Shown here piece by piece: positions 45,232 to 56,300 of a DNA stretch of 64,000 nt. How positions within the stretch are numbered: the first letter of the stretch is position 1; each line of letters opens with the position of its first letter. The stretch lies in contig NW_024468910.1 in NCBI RefSeq assembly GCF_011745365.1, forward strand, positions 558,001 to 622,000, in the 5' to 3' direction. A program made the translations under genes and the position numbers. Below the pieces are notes generated by a model. The model saw only the letters and a list, made by a program, of their open reading frames with translations, searched no databases and was not told the origin of the DNA. The stretch comes from Cryphonectria parasitica EP155 (taxonomy: Eukaryota > Ascomycota > Sordariomycetes > Diaporthales > Cryphonectriaceae).

Positions 45232-48150
45232 GACTTTGGTGTGGAAGCTGCTCTTCTCGGTCTTGTTTTTTTCGTTGTTGGTGAAGGTATCGTTCTTTCT
45301 CGTTTTGTTCTTTTCGTGCTGTTCTCTCTCGTATCGCTGATTATCGCATCCTTCTTTCCTCGTTGCGTTCGCTCTCGTATCTGGTAGCCTCGATAGCTCG
45401 CGTCGGCTCGAAGGAGTTTTCGTTAATGTACTGTTTCTGACAAGTCAAACGTGCTTGCCAATTGTATGCAGACTGCTGTTGCCGAGCCGAGTAATGGTGG
45501 TTAGAAAGATAGCTTGTAATGTGCAAGACACAGACATGAAGATGGTAGAATGCCGAGTTGTCGATGCGAACAAAAATTTGGCAAAGGGGTAGGGAGCTGG
45601 GAACGGAATTAAGCTGGGTTAGCAGGGGGGTCCAGCTTTCAGAGAATGGACTTAAGTTTGGCTGAGGCTAATGAAGGGAAAGGGAGAGGGCATGCAGTAC
45701 CCAATCAGCTTGCATCAGTCTCCAGGCAGCCGCTGGGCAGCACAGACCATGTTCGCATTTCACATCACTTAAAAAAAGGTCAAATGGGCTCTAAATTTTC
45801 TATCCTTCTCTCAAGTGCAAACATTTTCCGCCACTCAGTCACATCCACTTTCGCGAAGCGCATCGTCTAACCATACAGCGAATCTAGATTTTGCAACCGA
45901 TCCTCATACCACGAGTATAGCATGACTGTAGGTTGTTCTATCTATACATAGGAATACGCATATGGAGAGTAGGAAGGCCTTCCCGGTAACTAAAGGACCA
46001 CAGCGCCTAATGATCTTTGTCATCGTAACCGGGATCATATACCCTAACCCTGATGAATACCCTTGCCCGATACTCCATCTCTTTGGCTCCATTTTGCTCT
46101 ACAAACGAGCGCTTAAAATACAACTTCCAGATATTTGGAACTCCAACTACAAGTAGCTAAGATTTAGAACCCAAGCGCTCGCTTGTAGTCGCACGACTTA
46201 CCGAGTCCTAGGGCCGGAGTTGTGATGCATGGCGGCGATTTTAAGAAGAGCAAAATGCCTAACTGTAGCCATACAAACGGTTGCTAATAAGCAATGATAC
46301 CAGAAAGTGATCTACTAGCAGAACCGGCCTATGCTGCTGCTTGGGGTCCTGCTTCAGCAGCCCTGTTTGCAACCTATAAGCTTATGAGCAAGATTATGAA
46401 GGAGTTAACAATTCAGAAACCAAGCACTACTCGTACGAAGCCCAACACACTTCCGCTTCTAGTTTGACTGGAAATAGTCTAGAGCAGCCAGCCTGAAAAA
46501 TCCATTGATTACGCATCACATCCGCTGTTCCTCAGCGTTCACCAAGTAGGCCCGCCAGTGGCCGGAGCATTGTGGATGAATAGGAGCTTGTCAATGATAG
46601 ATGGTATGAGTGCTTCCGACACCTGTCTCTGGCTACCTAAAGCCTCCATTGCGTTGACTTTGACCACACTCAAGACGCCCTCGAGGACCTTCAGGGATTC
46701 CTGGCCGCTTCTGGGTATCCTTGACTGCCCCTGGGGCCCGGCCATCCCCGGACACCGTTAGACGCGCGCACGCCTAGCGCCTATAAATGCACCTGGTTGG
46801 CAAGGGCGATTGCCAAAGTTCAGAATCCTCGAGGATAAATATAAGTAGAGCACGATAATGCAAGCAAGAGTTACCAAGATACCGACATATGAAGGTAGGA
46901 TCAGTTTCTATTCTCTGCCCAAAAAAGAGGCTTCCCGGTATCCACCTGGCTTCCGAGACGCATTGTATACATAAGCTTTGAATGAGTCGATTCCAATCTT
47001 CTGTAAAGCCTCCCGTCTCCAGACCCGAGACAGTAATGAGAAGCTTCCAACGTTGTGTGGCCAATGGCCGAAAATTAAGGCAAACAGCTTCAAAGTTCAA
47101 ACCAACAGCCTCAAAATGGCGGTGCACTTGATGTACCACTTGACTAGGTAGACGCCCAACGTATGACTCTGATTGCCCTGCACCGTATGGGGTTTCCGTC
47201 TCCCCATGCGGCGCGTCGTGGGAACAAAAGTCATATCAACAGAGGGAAACACCCTCTTACCAGTCATGCCCCAATCCATCTGGAAGATGGAAGCCTGCAG
47301 AAAAGATCATGTTAGATACCGCTAATTAATTGATGGAAGTCTGATTGTTTGGAAGGAACAGAGGGGGGACAAACATGACGGATCTGCTTGTACATGCCGG
47401 GCTAACAAACTTGTGTGGCGCGACGCTATTGGCGGTAATGAAACAAAGATGCCTTGGGGGCCATATGTGCGGGAGGTGGCGTAGTATGATTGGTAAAAAT
47501 TGAGTGAGAAGTTGTACGATTGGTAGAAACTCCAAGTGCCTTATGCACTCGATGGAGGAAATGGAACTTGTAATTTCCAAACGCGAGGGGGCTCTTGCAT
47601 ATAAATACACGACTTGCCCCCCCGGACTTCCCCTTATAAAATGTTTTGCTTCCTTCGGGCGCGTTGCTCTACGGTCATGCCTCTCGGTCTTCACCTCACC
47701 TCACGCCTCATTTTTTAAGTCTAGTTGCCTCGTATTTCCTCACCGAGACACGCTACGCCCCCCGGCGGCACAGTCCGGGCACAAGAGCACTTCTAGCCTT
47801 TTGTTAGCGCTCGCCTCATTTTTCATTTTCGCTCCGGTGACCAGCGCTGGGCACCCGAGTTTTGGCCCGGTTTTGTGTCGGATGTGGCTCAGACAAGGAT
47901 GGGTCGGAAATCATGTGGATGTTGTAGATCTCCGAGTGGATGAGCATTGATTTATTTGTGCCCTGGCACTGCGGCTCCCGTAGCTTGACGCCCGGACATC
48001 CTTCAGCACTTCTCTTCTAAACAGCAGGCCTTTGAAGCCAAGGTAGGTTGTTATGGCGCCTTTACGAGTCATAGAACAAGGTAGTTGACTGACATGTATG
48101 GAAAACTAAGGAAATACCTAGGTATGGAGAACAATCCCGCTCCACTTTCC
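45232..48150. other. Intergenic, no supported gene
   Basis: Normal base composition without RIP decay. Frames up to about 150 codons occur on both strands but show no recognisable domain, no consistent intron plan and no homologous copy in the window. A minus-strand frame at 46539-46745 (LEGVLSVVKVNAMEAL) and another at 46774-47139 are the least random-looking. I would not call either. Promoters of the flanking genes would lie here. Confidence 0.5.
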
Positions 48151-48241
48151 TCTTGAGCTTCTCGGTTGCCCCCACAACAGGAGTCCACGAGACCTACAGA
48201 TTATTGCCGTATCATCCGAACTGGAAGTGCTCTTCGTCCCA

Positions 48242-49216
48242 CTACAGCTCCTCAAACGCACACATGACTCGACTTAGATGCGATGTTCGGAACCGTCGGG
48301 GGTCACTGGCCACTTTTGGGCCAAAATCGAACGCGTAGCCAAATCGCATGGCAACCAGTAACCTCCTCCGGCCCGTGGCTTTCAGCACCGTATTCGTCTC
48401 TCTGCAGAGGAGGTAGTGAACGGAATGAATGAGGAGCCGCGAGAGCTCGAAGGGGTCCGAGGGATAGTATAGCCAGTCGTCATTCCCCAAGTTGGTGCCC
48501 AGCAGACACTGGACCGCGGCGAGGCTCGCCCCGAAGGGCAGGGGTGAGACCCGCCACTCCATCACGCACGCGATGCCCGACAGGTCAGGCTTGACCAGGA
48601 TGCTCATGTCGGAGAGCTCGTGGTTGTGCGGCGTTCAGGGCCAGCTGCGGTCGAAGATGTCGCTCAGCTCCTCCATCGAGCATTTTACGGGCATCGTACT
48701 GAGCTCGGGGTTGGTGTTGCGGGCGTAGTCGGTTCTCATTTCTCTCTTTGCCCTCTTTTCGTATCCGCGCGGCTTTAGCAGCAGTGAGGGTAGCATGCGA
48801 TACTTGAACGTCATCCAAGCCTCGTCTCTGCACTCGCCCAGCGAAGCTGCATTGAGCATCAGTGGCGTAACGACTAATCTACGACATGGATTAGCTATTG
48901 GGGACTACGGATGGGAGGCCGCCACTCGGCTCTGATGCACTCACTCAGCCAGATCCTTGATGACCCCCTCGAGACAGCTGCGGTTCTTCTTTTCGGCGAG
49001 CTCGGCTACCACGCAGACAAAAGGCCGCCCGCGGGGGCACCGCAGCTGCCAGACGCGCAGCGCATCTATGCCTTCTGGCGCCCAGATGCCCAGGTCGCCG
49101 TACTTAGGGACGAAGCGTCCAAAGACGGCGGGCAGGCAGGGCGAGGGTAGGTCCGGGCTGCCGTCGGCGTCACATGCGCGGAACTGAAGCAGGGTCAAAT
49201 AATATCTGTAGCATAT
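48242..49216 (-). pseudogene. APH-like phosphotransferase (broken)
   Basis: Minus-strand fragments in order. 49234-48941 holds LPAVFGRFVPKYGDLGIW and FVCVVAELAEKKN. 48859-48635 holds DEAWMTFKYRMLPSLLLK and SDIFDRSW. After a TGA near 48637 comes NHELSDMSILVKPDLSGI, then CVMEWRVSPLPFGASLAAVQ (48607-48242). The H-x-L-x-D-M-x-I-L-V and V-x-E-W-x-x-x-x-L-P-F-G pattern is that of fungal aminoglycoside-phosphotransferase-like kinases; here the catalytic Asp of HxD reads Glu. An intron near 48.85-48.94 kb is likely (GTGAGT / TGCAG). The upstream part is replaced by an LTR fragment at 49217, so the N-terminus is missing. Confidence 0.6.
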
Positions 49217-49455
49217 TGTAATGATGCACTGCAATATCCGAAGATTCTGAAGTACACAAAGGATTTATGCTAACAAGAGCGGTATCAAAATAAGAATCAA
49301 TTGAATACGGAAATATAACAAGTAATCCGTACAAGTGCTTTTATCCGCCTTTGGAGCTATTCAAGTATGTAATAAATAAATACTTAGATTAATAACTGAA
49401 GAGCTATATTCTAATAGTTTATTTAATGATAATAAATGTATTCTTGTTTTATAGC
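49217..49455 (-). repeat. Truncated gypsy LTR fragment
   Basis: Starts TGTAATGATGCACTGC and follows the LTR family through atgctaacaagagcggtatc and cttagattaataactgaagagc, then fades at about 49455 near the TATA region. It lacks the other half. Confidence 0.8.
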
Positions 49456-50785
49456 AGCAAAAAGTTAAGATTCGATAGGAATAGAACAGGGTTAGTCAGA
49501 GGATGGTTCTGCGTCTATTTGGAGAGGAGTGAGTGACCTGGGTTCCGGAATTTCGTCTCGGTGCAATGTGTGGGCTGCGAACCATCGGGGATTGGAGCGT
49601 GGTCAGAGCATAGAGCTCCTAACATGATTGCCGATCATTATAAGGCTCATCATGAGGCGTATCTAATGTTTATAAAAGATCATGCAGGGGATGAATTGCG
49701 GAAGTTGGCTAGCAGCAAAGATGAAAAGAGACTGGACGAAACCTATAGTGATAGGGATGGACAGGAATTTCAAAGAGGTGTAGGTCAATGGTGTATTTTC
49801 CTATGTTCGATTATATCCTAAGTGAATCAGATCGATCCCTTACTGCAGCGATGTTACAGTGGAGGGCATCCTCGGCTCTCATATTGCAGAAGACCTTGAA
49901 TACCTGTATAGTAATCATTTTATAGAGTCTGTACAACTTCTTGCAAGAGCATTGATAGCCTCGAGTGGCATGCTTTTGATATAAAGATTGGTTCCATCTC
50001 TACAAGGTAGAGGCAATTTGTTTTTGATATCTGGATTTGTGCCCATGAGTTGCTTTGTTGGGCTACAAAACTTTGTAGAACCATGTTGAAACTGTGCTGC
50101 CTATGCAGTCAACTTTTCATCTTGTTTTTTAACACTTGCGGCTTGCCTGTTTGCTAAGCATGATGCAATTCAATTCTACTATAAGTTTTCAAATCTAGCA
50201 AGTTCGAGCCCAGAGAAAAGATTCGCATAGAAGCAGAGAGAGTAGTCAAAGAAGAAAATATGGAAAAGGGTTTATGAATAGTATAACTCAAAGGACTTGG
50301 TTCAATCAATATTGAAATCTGACTCTGCTATCTGATTTATAACTAGCAAAAGCAGAAAGTTATAGAATTCAAGCTAGATACTTCCGATTACAATTTGAAA
50401 TTAGACGTATTACTACTCTACATTCGATTTCAAAAATAAGATATTGCAATACTTCTATAATTAACTACAGTGACTCACTCTAGCACAGAAGTTTTAACCA
50501 ATGAATTGTCCTATTGATACATGCGCACGTTGCTGCCGTTCTTCGAGTGCTAACTTATATTATCGCGAAGATGAGAAGTAGCCAGTAATATCCAGCAATC
50601 TCAGAATATCTACGCTGTATTACGAACTCTAAAGCTGTCATACTGTATTCGCCTCTCTCGTTTGTATCAGCGCCATGCTCCAAGCTTGCTGTCTGCTTTG
50701 AGCTCTCCCATAATACACTTCTCGGGATGTGCTATGCAGTGGATTTAGGAGATACAGACTAGAATGCAGGAGAGCAATGTATATA
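49456..50785. other. No supported gene
   Basis: Mixed composition that becomes AT-rich to the right. A frame at 49561-49821 on plus (HYKAHHEAYLMFIKDHAGDE) could be a relic of a gene, but it has no recognisable domain. Nothing else seen. Confidence 0.45.
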
Positions 50786-50876
50786 TTAAAATATACGAAA
50801 CCGTTCCACTAAATTTGGTATACTACGGCCCTCCGCACGCTCTGGGGAGTACACCAAATTTTTTCGTATATTTAAA
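50786..50876. repeat. Foldback hairpin of about 90 bp
   Basis: Left arm ttaaaatatacgaaa (50786-50800) and aaatttggtatac (50811-50823) pair with gtacaccaaatttttt and cgtatatttaaa (50849-50876), leaving a GC-rich loop. The left arm has a 10-nt interruption. It resembles a tiny foldback element or a terminal hairpin. Confidence 0.65.
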
Positions 50877-50898
50877 TCTATATCCTAGGGGGCTCATT

Positions 50899-50988
50899 CA
50901 ATTGCCAGCCACTGTTTTTATATTCAATTGCCAGCCACTGTTTTTATATTCAATTGCCAGCCCTGTTTTTATCATTTAATTGCCAGCC
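50899..50988. repeat. 26-bp minisatellite
   Basis: Unit caattgccagccactgttttt plus atatt: two exact copies (50899-50924, 50925-50950), one variant (50951-50977) and a partial fourth. Confidence 0.85.
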
Positions 50989-51090
50989 GGAACGGTTAAG
51001 GGATCAACGGAGTGGATGCTGTAGCGAAAGCAGCCTGCCACTGGAGGGTACGGCCGGACCGGAAGAGTTCTATATACCCTTGACTGGTGC

Positions 51091-51193
51091 GAGTAATGAG
51101 TGCACCTTATTACAGTGCACTCTTGACATGATCGAGTGACGAGTGCATCTTATTACAGTGCACTCTTGATACGATTGAGTAATAAGTATACCT
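51091..51193. repeat. 43-bp tandem repeat, left array
   Basis: Two full 43-bp units (51091-51133, 51134-51176) and a partial third. Each unit has two GTGCA motifs around a TTATTACA core. Related to the arrays at 52985 and 59173. Confidence 0.85.
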
Positions 51194-51859
51194 TACAAAC
51201 TTACCCTGGACTTGAAATTTTGATTTCGATTCAACTTTTTTTTCCTCTATATCCTCCAGCAAATAAAGCCTACTTTTCTAACAGCCGCTTACATAGCTAC
51301 TTATATAGCTACTCTTTCTAACGATATTTATTAATTGAGCAGTCTTTACATACCTTCTCAAGGAAGATAGTGCAATGATTATTACTTAGCAGTCCTATTC
51401 AGCTTGCTACTTGGCGCCTCAAAGGGTATATGATAGTGGAATATATGAGATAAATAGAAAAGCAGATAACAGAAAGCAACAATAGAAAGCAACAATAGAA
51501 AAGCAACTATGTATAGACTAATGATATACAAGCTCTTGATATCAGCATCACTTCTTCTGCATCTGGCTTGCAAGCGACGTCTGGCCTAGCCTTCTTTGAG
51601 ATTGCATAGAGCTGATCTCGAAAGGAGGAAGAGAGCTAGAGCTATGAGTAAGAACCAGAGCTGAGCTTAAAGCGAAGATAGATAATCCAGCAAATTTATC
51701 ATCTTGATTGCACAACTAGCTTTTATTATCGCTAGGCTGAGAAGTAGCCTTCTCGAGAAAAGCTAGCTAGAGAGAAGCTATCTCGAGCTCAATATCAGCT
51801 GAGTTCCTTACAGAGGTATCATCAAGATATACTTCCTCTTCACGAGCAAGCGGTTCAGG

Positions 51860-52760
51860 TATGCGAATAACAGGGGCATGCGCTCCCGAAGGCTCTCCTT
51901 CCTCGCCTTAGCCCTCCTCATCTCTTATAAAGAGATCGCAGCCCACATCTGGCATCGCAACATCCTCCTCCTGCTGCTCCTCCTCCTGCTGCTCCTCCTC
52001 CTGCTGCTCCTCCTCCTCCTGCTGCTGCTGCTCCTCCCTCTTCACCGCTGTATAATCACTCTCTTCCTCCCCAGTGGGCTTCACCTTCCTCGCCAGCGCC
52101 TATACTAGATGACCACAGTCTCCATTACTAAGGGCTTCGGCTTGATAGCAGAGATGCTCCACGAGTGCTTGTTCAGCGAGGGATTGAGCCTCGCTGGATA
52201 GTTGACTCTTCTTCAGGAGCCTGAGAGCCTCTGCCTGCGCAACTATTACGTATAGAATCTGGGATCTCTGAGAATCATTTCGCACTTATGGATTCTACAA
52301 GCAACGATCCGTTCCTCCGCTATAATAGCAGTTGATACAGAGAGGGGTAGAATCAACTATGCTGCAGAGCATAACTATACAATCCGTTCAGAGTCTGTAT
52401 TTCTGAGCATAATGCTGATACAGAATCAAGGCTAACATGCTAGAAGCCTGAATGAGAGCTGAAATCAAATTCTTCGTTGCTGCTGAAGTGCTATATAGGA
52501 GGCTAAAGCTTCTTAGGCTCTTGCAATGCATTGAATTGACTATAAGTAGTCTGATTGCAGTAGCTGCTATTAATTTAATAACTTGAGTATTGGTAGGCAG
52601 AGTGCTTTTGGAGAACTGCTTCTGTATAGCTTCAAGGGAAGCGTAGATTGCTTCCTAAGCAGTCGAGCTTGCAGATAGAAATGCATTAGCTAGCTAGCTT
52701 AATGATGCAGAGGGAGAGGAAGCTGCATTGAGAGGAGCATACTGCTTCAAGCTGATTCAA
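51860..52760 (-). pseudogene. Helitron accessory ORF
   Basis: A continuous minus-strand frame interrupted by single TAG, TAA and TGA codons. From about 52686: AFLSASSTA, EAIYASLEAIQKQFSKSTLP, TQVIKLIAATAIRLLI, then SIVDSTPLCINCYYSGGTDR, then RSQILYVIVAQAEALRLLKK. The frame then runs through VEHLCYQAEALSNGDCGHLV into a Glu/Gln tract from a CTC/CTG repeat (51958-52040). From general recollection, similar uncharacterised ORFs occur near fungal Helitron helicases; I cannot verify this here. The CINC...C pattern may bind metal. Function unknown. Confidence 0.55.
51958..52040. repeat. CTC/CTG trinucleotide tract
   Basis: Repeats of ctcctcctgctg over about 80 bp. They encode Glu/Gln runs on minus in the accessory ORF, and a Leu run on plus that is not a gene. 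Confidence 0.9.
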
Positions 52761-52984
52761 AAATAGCTTCTGATGCAGCTTGTAATGAAGATATAATAAT
52801 CAATCTGATAATAATATAGTAATTAATGATTTGAATATCTGAAAAGTGTAGTAAACAAATGTATCAATATAGATGTTGTTGTTAAGAAAGAAAGGAAAGA
52901 TTAAGATTTCTAAAAATGCAAAAAGAGAGAGGGGAAAGTGTTTATTTATTCTACTTAGCAAGATCTGAAAGCTTCCAAGCTATA
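52761..52984. other. AT-rich spacer in the Helitron
   Basis: Between the accessory ORF and the central 43-bp array. No gene or site recognised. Confidence 0.5.
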
Positions 52985-53157
52985 TGCACTTATGATATAA
53001 GGCAGTTGAGAGTATACTGGAATCTAGTGCACTTGTGATATGAGGCAGTAGCGAGTATACTGAAATCTAATGCACTTGTAATATAAGGCAGTAATGAGTG
53101 CATTTAAATCTAGTGCATATGTAATATGAGATGATTATGAGTATATATAGTTGCAAT
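52985..53157. repeat. 43-bp tandem repeat, central array
   Basis: Four units of 43 bp starting with tgcacttatgatataaggca, diverging toward the right end. The unit shares GTGCA and AGTATACTG blocks with the right array. Confidence 0.85.
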
Positions 53158-53328
53158 ATAGCTTTAAATTTATAAAGGAATAAGTATGAATATATATATA
53201 TCATCTTTAGTATAATCTTAATATAAGATCTAGAGCTCAGAGTATTAAAGGAAAGCATTATCAATTAAGGTGCTTCAAAATCTCTATATATGCTATCTAA
53301 GCTAGTTATAAAGGTTCTCCAGCTTCCA

Positions 53329-56300
53329 CTAGGCATTATTAACTGCTAAGCTGTTACTATACTGAGAAGATTGCAGTTGCTGAGGCTGGGACTGCTGAGA
53401 GTAAGCAGCTAGGCAAGGCTTGAGAAGCTGGCTTGCATCCTTTCGTCTCTGGTAATCCCTGGTACAGCAAGCTTCTATCTGATTCTTCTTGATACAGAGA
53501 TCAGAAAGATAAAAGAGCTTATCAAACATCAGCCCTTCCAGATGAGTTACGCGAGATACTGCCACATATGTTAGACTAGATGCAAAGTTCTTGGAAGAGA
53601 TATTCATTATAGCCTGGTTCAGTATAGAGCTCTGCGATTTGTATATAGTAATAGCGTATGCAATGATCAATAGAAACTGGATATGCAAGCAAGGGGCATT
53701 TCTCTTGAGAAAGTTCTGATAGATAAGGAAGATGGGGATTATACTGGAGGGAATCTTGTAATTCTCTGGGAAGCAGTATGGCTCAGAATAGCTATTCATC
53801 TTGATAAGTATAACAAAAGGCTAGTATTTGCAAGAATTCTTAATCTTAGCAAACTAGATAATATCATAAACAGTGCTGATAGCATTATTCACCAAGCTAA
53901 TATCGATTCATATATTATCTATAAGTATAATTTTAGCACTAATATAGAGCAGCAAAGAATTGTGCAGATTGCCAGCATCTCAAGAAGGAACTATATGCGC
54001 TTATAGTTCTATATTAATAGCAATGTTCTGGATTACAGGCTTATTAAGATGTTCTAGATGGATTGTATTGTACTCAACAATCTCAGCATTGGTAGAATAG
54101 ATGCGCAGAGCATTATTAAAGCGCTTTATCTCGTTCAGAAGCAGGGAAGTAGATATGCGGAATGAGAGAGTTTTCCAGTCCTTCTCAGTAGGCTTGTTAG
54201 TTCGGAGGCTCTCAAGCACATTACGAAAAGGAGCTTGGCTTGCGCCTGCTTGCTGCATAATCTCGGTTAATTCGATAGTCTTCTTGAACTCGAGGTATGC
54301 TATCCGGCTAGCTTTGTTTACAAAGTTTGGAAGGTCTTTCTTATGAGAAAAGAGAAGCTTCGTTATTACTGGAGATAGCTGATAGAAATTGCTTAACAGG
54401 ATAATATAGCAGCTATCAAAGATGTGATTGCACTTGAAGATCTGGCGAAAGTAGTAGTTAATCCATACCAAAAGCTTGCATAAGATTATTAACTTCTTAT
54501 TAATAATGAAGTATTCGATATAGCAAAGCTTATTGCGGATATTTGTAGCTTTGCTAATAGTAAGATTATTGAGCTTTATTATATTTATAATAGGAATCCG
54601 ATAGAGAGAATGAATTGTCTGGCTATTAATAGCATTAGCAGCAATACTAGTAAGCGCAGCCTTTATGATCATCTCGTAAGGATAAGCGAATCTATTCGAG
54701 ACTCTCTGCATAGCTGCAGTAATAATCTTTAACGTATAAGACTTTCCTATGCTCTTTTGTTTATTAATCTGCAATAGAAGCTAATAATCTGAATTGCAAA
54801 TCATGCTATTCCCATAATAATCATACTCAAAGCATTCCTTCTAGTGATTTACAATAGTAGTATATAGCAAGTGCTGCTGAGTATTTAGATTCAGAATAGC
54901 AAACTCTGATTGTAATTGGTCTGCTGATGCTGGAATATGCAAGATAGCCCGAAGATCCTTTCAGAAGTTGGTTTGCATATTCCAGAGATTGAGATATCGA
55001 TTAATATGAGAACTCCAGTTATAGTTGAGATTGATAGAGTGATTGCTAAGAATCTCGATATTATTAGTCTCAATAGTATAGTTGGAAAGCTCTGTAGCTA
55101 ATATATTCCAATCAGCAGCCTCAAGGTTTATCTGTACAGCATCAGGATTCTTCTCAAAGCCTTCCTCTGGCGCATCTATCTCTGCTGTGCTGTAGTAGTT
55201 GTTAGAGTGATTGTAGATAGCAAGGCAGTGCTCGAAAGCTTTGCTGAAGATCGGAAAGGATACGCTATTAATCTTCTTGAGATGATAGTAGTTTCTAAAG
55301 AGATGGTTGAGCATTAGCTTGATGCAAGCAAAGCTTTCAAAGTTCAGCAAGAAGCTCTTGAGAGAATACCGAGGGAAATAGTTCAAAACTCGAAGCTTAG
55401 CTGTAAAGCTGAATTATGTTTACTGCGCTCTAGTATAGTTGATCTTGGAGAGGAAATCAAAGTATATAAGATTCTTCTAGATAGCATAGCGCTTATAATA
55501 CTTCTGGTAGAGAAGCTTGAAATCTCGAATCTAGTTATTAGCATTAAGAACTGTAAGGGAGCTCTTATGTTGATTAGATGAATAGCAATTTACATTGATA
55601 AACTGATGATTGTACTGAATGAGAGGGAAGCTGAGCAAGTAATAAGCAACTTCCATAGCTAGCTAGTCTTGTTCAGAGAGAAGCTTATTCATTATCTTAG
55701 CAATCAGAGATATTATAAGCTTTGCATGATTAATCTTAGAAATTAATTCGGATATTATCTTCTTGTATAGCTAAGTCTTTACCTTAGCCTTGAAGCAGTA
55801 CTTAGCAATGTAGTTGATTACAGCTTGCAAAGAAGTATATAGCGCTATATCTGTATTAGCTAGCTAGGCTATCGTGATACTCCGGATATAATTATTCATG
55901 CAGCTATTGTTCCGAATGCTATCAAACACCTCCTAAGACGGATTCTTCTGCTTATTGATTCTGATAGTTATAGCAGCGATCTCGCGAAGGATGTATTTGT
56001 AGTAGAAGCAGCAGAGCTTATTCTCCGCTTACTTGCTATCAGAAAGCTTGTACTAGCGGAGACAGTAAGCCTCAGAGCACTGGTGTTGCTGTATATGATT
56101 GATAATGCGAGAAAGCATGCTGAACATAATATCCTTGCTAGGCTTGAATGCCAAGGAGTTGGCCTTATAAGAGAGTAGCTAGCAAGCAGGCTCTGGGTTA
56201 TAAGCAGTAATGTGAAAGCTCCAAGCTCTTACGAACTCTTCTTTCTGAATATTGCTGAGAAATCCCTCATCAAGAGCCTGTATTATAGCTTTGATTCAGT

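Noticed and set aside
46539..47139. Minus frames with peptide-like composition
   Set aside because: No domain, no intron plan and no partner frames; kept as intergenic.
51091..51193. CRISPR-like array
   Set aside because: The units are contiguous without spacers and the genome is eukaryotic; a plain tandem repeat.
51878..52108. Plus frame with a long leucine run
   Set aside because: It arises from the CTC/CTG tract; the minus frame gives the Glu/Gln tail of the accessory ORF.
53683..54006. Plus frame of 107 codons in the Helitron
   Set aside because: Antisense to the helicase C-terminus, whose motifs are clear on minus.
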